From Paratinospora sagittata (taxonomy: Eukaryota > Streptophyta > Magnoliopsida > Ranunculales > Menispermaceae), in NCBI GenBank assembly GCA_035771175.1, contig CM069608.1:15485519-15549518 (forward strand): a stretch of DNA of 64,000 nt, written 5' to 3'. Shown one piece after another: positions 61,021 to 64,000 of the stretch (positions are counted from its first letter, which is position 1; each line of letters opens with the position of its first letter). The translations under genes were made by a program, and so were the position numbers. The notes below the pieces were generated by a model. That model was not told the origin of the DNA. It worked only from the letters and a program-made list of their open reading frames with translations, and did not search any database.

Positions 61021-62500
61021 TCCCAAAAAAGAAAGAGCACACCCCACCTACTTAAGAATCCAAAGGTGACCTTTGGATTCTGTCGTGACGCTTTGGTAAC
61101 GAACGTTACCGGCGTATAGGTTTATGGATGGATACAGTCGGCGAAAGTCCCTCCAATTCAATCAAGATCAACTGATATCCACCGGTGCCCTCTCACCACC
61201 CAGATCACGAAGAGCCGCCATAATCTCCTCCTCATCAAAATCTCTCTCAATCCAAATTACGATGTTATTTTCTTGTTCCTGACTTAGCCAATCCAATCCC
61301 TTGTCAGAAGGCGCATTTTAATGCCCTCTCGCCTGTGCTTGTGCTTTCCTATCTCTTATGAATGAGTCAATCGGATCGTGAAGATCTTACTTTATAGAAG
61401 CTGTGGAACCAAACCTGGACTACACGAAACCTAAAAAATTGAGTGGGGGGAGCCTAACCACTTCACCAACCGACAGGAAGGTTGCAAATTATGGCCCGCT
61501 CTAAAGGAAAGGTTTTCCCCAAGCAAGAGTTTCCTATGTAGTTGGAAGGGGGCTGGTGGCTAAGCTTGCCTCAACTCAACGTATCAACAAAACCATAATT
61601 TTACACATCAATCAGAAAATGGGCAAAGAGCGCACATGAGCGCTCAAGTACAGTGATAAATGAGCAAGAGTCTCTGCAATACTAGTGTGAATAAAGAAGT
61701 AAGTCCATGATAATACTCTTAGGCTAGCTACTTGGAACATAGGGAGTACAAAAACTAACATGTAAAGGGATGGAAATTATAAACACGTTAACACGGTGAT
61801 TAGGAGAAAAATAAATAAAGTGCTTATAAGTGACCAAAGGGAAAGGTGAAACATCTAGAGAAATAAAGAACACAAGGTATAAACTATTTTATATTGAGAA
61901 ACACAAAAATAGAATCAAGTAAGAACGATCATAGACAATAACTTCAAAGAATATATTGTTAAGGTGGCTAGGAAAAGAGATAGAACTATATCAATAAAAG
62001 TTATAATAGAAGATAACACAATTAACATAATTAATAATAGGTAATAGGTACGACAAAGGATTAGACCAATGAACTAAAAGAAAATGCTGAAAATACATGG
62101 ATTAAGTAATTCAAGAAATACCTTAAGAGGAAAATATGCATATGGGAGGAGATTTTAACAAAGAGGCACACGAAAAGAGGGTTGGATACTTGGATATAAA
62201 ATGATGCATCATCCATGAAGGACATGATTCGTACATAGAATGGAGCAAGAGTGAGTATACTTGATTTTGTAGTAGCATAAACCTTAGAAAAGAAGATAAA
62301 CATTTTAGAAAAAGAGATGAACACTGAATAACAGCAAAAATTGGATCTGATAAAACCCAAATAAACTTTTTCTTGACTAAAAAAAATGATAGTATGTAAA
62401 GATTGCAAGTTTTATTCTAGGATAAATCTTAGCTTCACAACATAAAATAACGATAGAAGATAAGTGTATAAAACCGAAACATCAACTTTTCAACCCAAGA
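61021..62500 (+). mobile_element. RTE-type LINE remnant, 5' region and endonuclease
   Basis: At 61722-61760 the frame reads LATWNIGSTKTNM, the opening of the apurinic-type endonuclease of plant RTE LINEs. Later traces in order include IKVIIEDNTINII and GDFN-like sequence near 62150, LDFVVA near 62260 and KDCK near 62395. The leader 61021-61720 is assigned only by continuity. It is heavily decayed. Confidence 0.5.
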
Positions 62501-62550
62501 ATTAAATGGTAGGATTTCAAAGTAGCTAGAAATATTAAAAGAATTAACCA

Positions 62551-62715
62551 ACGGTGAGTTGGTTCAATGGTTGGGTGCAAGTGCACCTACCCTGAAGGTC
62601 TTGGGTTCGAGACACCTCCTACCACTTGTTGGCCAATGGCGTCCATGAATGTTTGTAGTTGTGCTCCAAAGGGATTAGGGTGGACGTAAGTCCCCGATAC
62701 CCGCTAACCTTAAAA
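62551..62715 (+). mobile_element. tRNA-derived SINE
   Basis: GGTGAGTTGGTTCAATGG fits an A box and GGTCTTGGGTTCGAGACAC a B box about 35 bases on, followed by a unique body and an A-rich end (CCTTAAAAAAGAAAAT). This is the layout of plant SINEs. It is not the same family as the copies at 40111 or 50005. Confidence 0.65.
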
Positions 62716-63119
62716 AAGAAAATACATGAAAAAAATGAAACATTTAAAAAAAGGGGGGGATTTTCTTGAGAAAATTCTATTTTCCAATGTTTTGCTGGCA
62801 AAAAAGGTGAAAAAAATTTAAAAAAAAATTCAAGGGCCACCATTTTCTCACTATAATTTTCTCAGCTGGGGGGCTATAAGAAAAAAAAAAAAATCTCAAG
62901 AGAAAATTTCTTTGCACTAAATTTGAAGAAGTTAGAGGAAAGAAAAACAAAAGATACCAACTATATTAAATGTATTAAAAAAATGATCAAAGAGGCTTCG
63001 AAAAAGAAGAAATCAAGAAGATATGGGGCAACTAAAAAAAATGTTGTCAGAAGAATGAAAAATGCAAAGGTTTTAGGACCATATGTTGTTCTTATTGTAG
63101 TTAAGAAGGGTTTAGAGGG

Positions 63120-64000
63120 GATGTTCAGTTGAGACCTTCATTTGGGACTTGCAGGCAATGAAATATTTGGGTCTCCCATTGGAGGGGTCTACATATTTCT
63201 GGGAACCAGTGCTTACAAAAATCTCCAACAAAATAGAGGGGTGGAAAATGGCATTTCTTTCCAAAGGGGATCGATTGGCACTTATCCGCTCAGTATTATC
63301 TGCACTTCCATCATATGACCTATCCATTGTGAAGTTGCGAGTCAAATTGGAAAGATGTTTAAGTCCTTTTGAAGAGTGCTTAATGCTAGGAGTGGCCCCA
63401 ACTTGATAAGTTGGAGGATTGTGCAGAAACCAGTGGAGAAAGGGGGTCTCCATATTGGCAACATATCGAAGAGGAATATCACGTTGAGTGCCAAATGGGT
63501 TTGGAGACTATTGATTGAACGTCAATCCTTTTGGACTCAAGTGGTTGTTAGCAAAAACGACTTGATTCAGTTTGATGGAAGTGCAGAAAGATTGAGTAGA
63601 TCAACCAATAGATTTACCTATAGAAGCATGTGGAAGTTTACTTCATCTCTTGCTCTAACATTTGTAACCACCTTAGGCCAGGAGTTGGCAATGGTCAATC
63701 TTTCCGCTTCTGAGAGGACATATGATTAAGATACTCAAATCTTGCTACTTCTTATCCAAACCTATTCTGCCTTTCAACCTTGCATAATGGTCCCATTGCC
63801 TCCTTGTCTTTAGATCTTACAAGTCCTCCAACTACCACAACATGGAATATCTATTTTCCTAGGGTTCTAACGATTAGAGAACATAGTGAAATTGAATTAC
63901 TTACTTCTTTTCTTGAAAATGTTAGGTTTGCCAGAGATCCCGATAAGCTTATTTGGTCCCCTAACCCCTCAAGATTGTTTTCTTGTAAATCATACTTCAA
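63120..64000 (+). mobile_element. L1 LINE fragment running off the window
   Basis: It starts within the reverse transcriptase at LQAMKYLGLPLEGSTYFWEP, followed by KMAFLSKGDRLALIRSVLSA, ISWRIVQKPVEKGGLHIGN, SAKWVWRLL and, near 63950, DKLIWSPNPSRLFSCK. It is 5'-truncated and broken by frameshifts near 63380 and 63720. The 3' end lies outside the window. Confidence 0.85.

Noticed and set aside
60273..64000. Further upstream exons of the KDM5-like gene
   Set aside because: I searched the minus strand for frames that continue the PLU-1 region and found none with splice sites; only RTE, SINE and L1 sequence is visible.

Overview
This is a plant nuclear window, most likely from a eudicot with a large, intron-rich and transposon-rich genome. 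The evidence is GT-AG introns of up to 17 kb, L1 and RTE LINEs, tRNA-derived SINEs, copia and chromovirus-type LTR retrotransposons, hAT and foldback DNA transposons, and one host gene whose exons read as a plant KDM5-type histone demethylase. I cannot name the species from the sequence.

The host gene lies on the minus strand and fills positions 10996-60272. I placed 22 exons totalling 3012 bases (1003 codons plus stop). All junctions keep frame and use GT-AG. They encode the C-terminal part of a JMJ17/KDM5-like protein: the PLU-1 region, a degenerate PHD finger (exons 28006-28136 and 26140-26269), a canonical PHD finger (12167-12375) and a basic tail ending at a TAG at 10996. The JmjN/JmjC half must lie beyond position 64000. 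Introns are swollen by insertions: 17.3 kb (42857-60176), 8.6 kb (28725-37343), 8.5 kb (17480-25974) and 4.3 kb (12741-17013).

Layout. 1-10.8 kb: downstream flank made of LTR retrotransposon debris, including a complete-ended but internally deleted chromovirus element (2800-8779, target duplication TGGAA) inserted in an older copia-type element. 11-12.7 kb: the last four exons. 13-16.1 kb: L1 and RTE fragments. 17.0-17.5 kb: two exons. 18.5-24 kb: L1, tandem LTRs with a gag remnant, and an antisense copia fragment. 26-28.7 kb: PHD2 and PLU-1 exons with an L1 bounded by an 11-bp duplication. 29.4-34.1 kb: two L1 remnants and two MITE types. 37.3-42.9 kb: ten exons, SINE pieces and a solo LTR ending 26 bp from a splice acceptor. 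43.3-50.7 kb: a nearly full-length L1 carrying a solo LTR, a hAT MITE and a SINE. 52.4-58.5 kb: a foldback transposon that has captured an FHA-domain gene fragment, next to a complete-ended hAT transposon. 58.7-64 kb: MITE, L1, the most upstream exon, an RTE remnant, a SINE and an L1 running off the window.

The best candidate for something undescribed is the 1.3-kb foldback element at 52440-53760. Its arms are arrays of perfect GC-rich hairpins, it has a perfect 8-bp target duplication, and it carries an intron-containing piece of a host FHA-domain gene.
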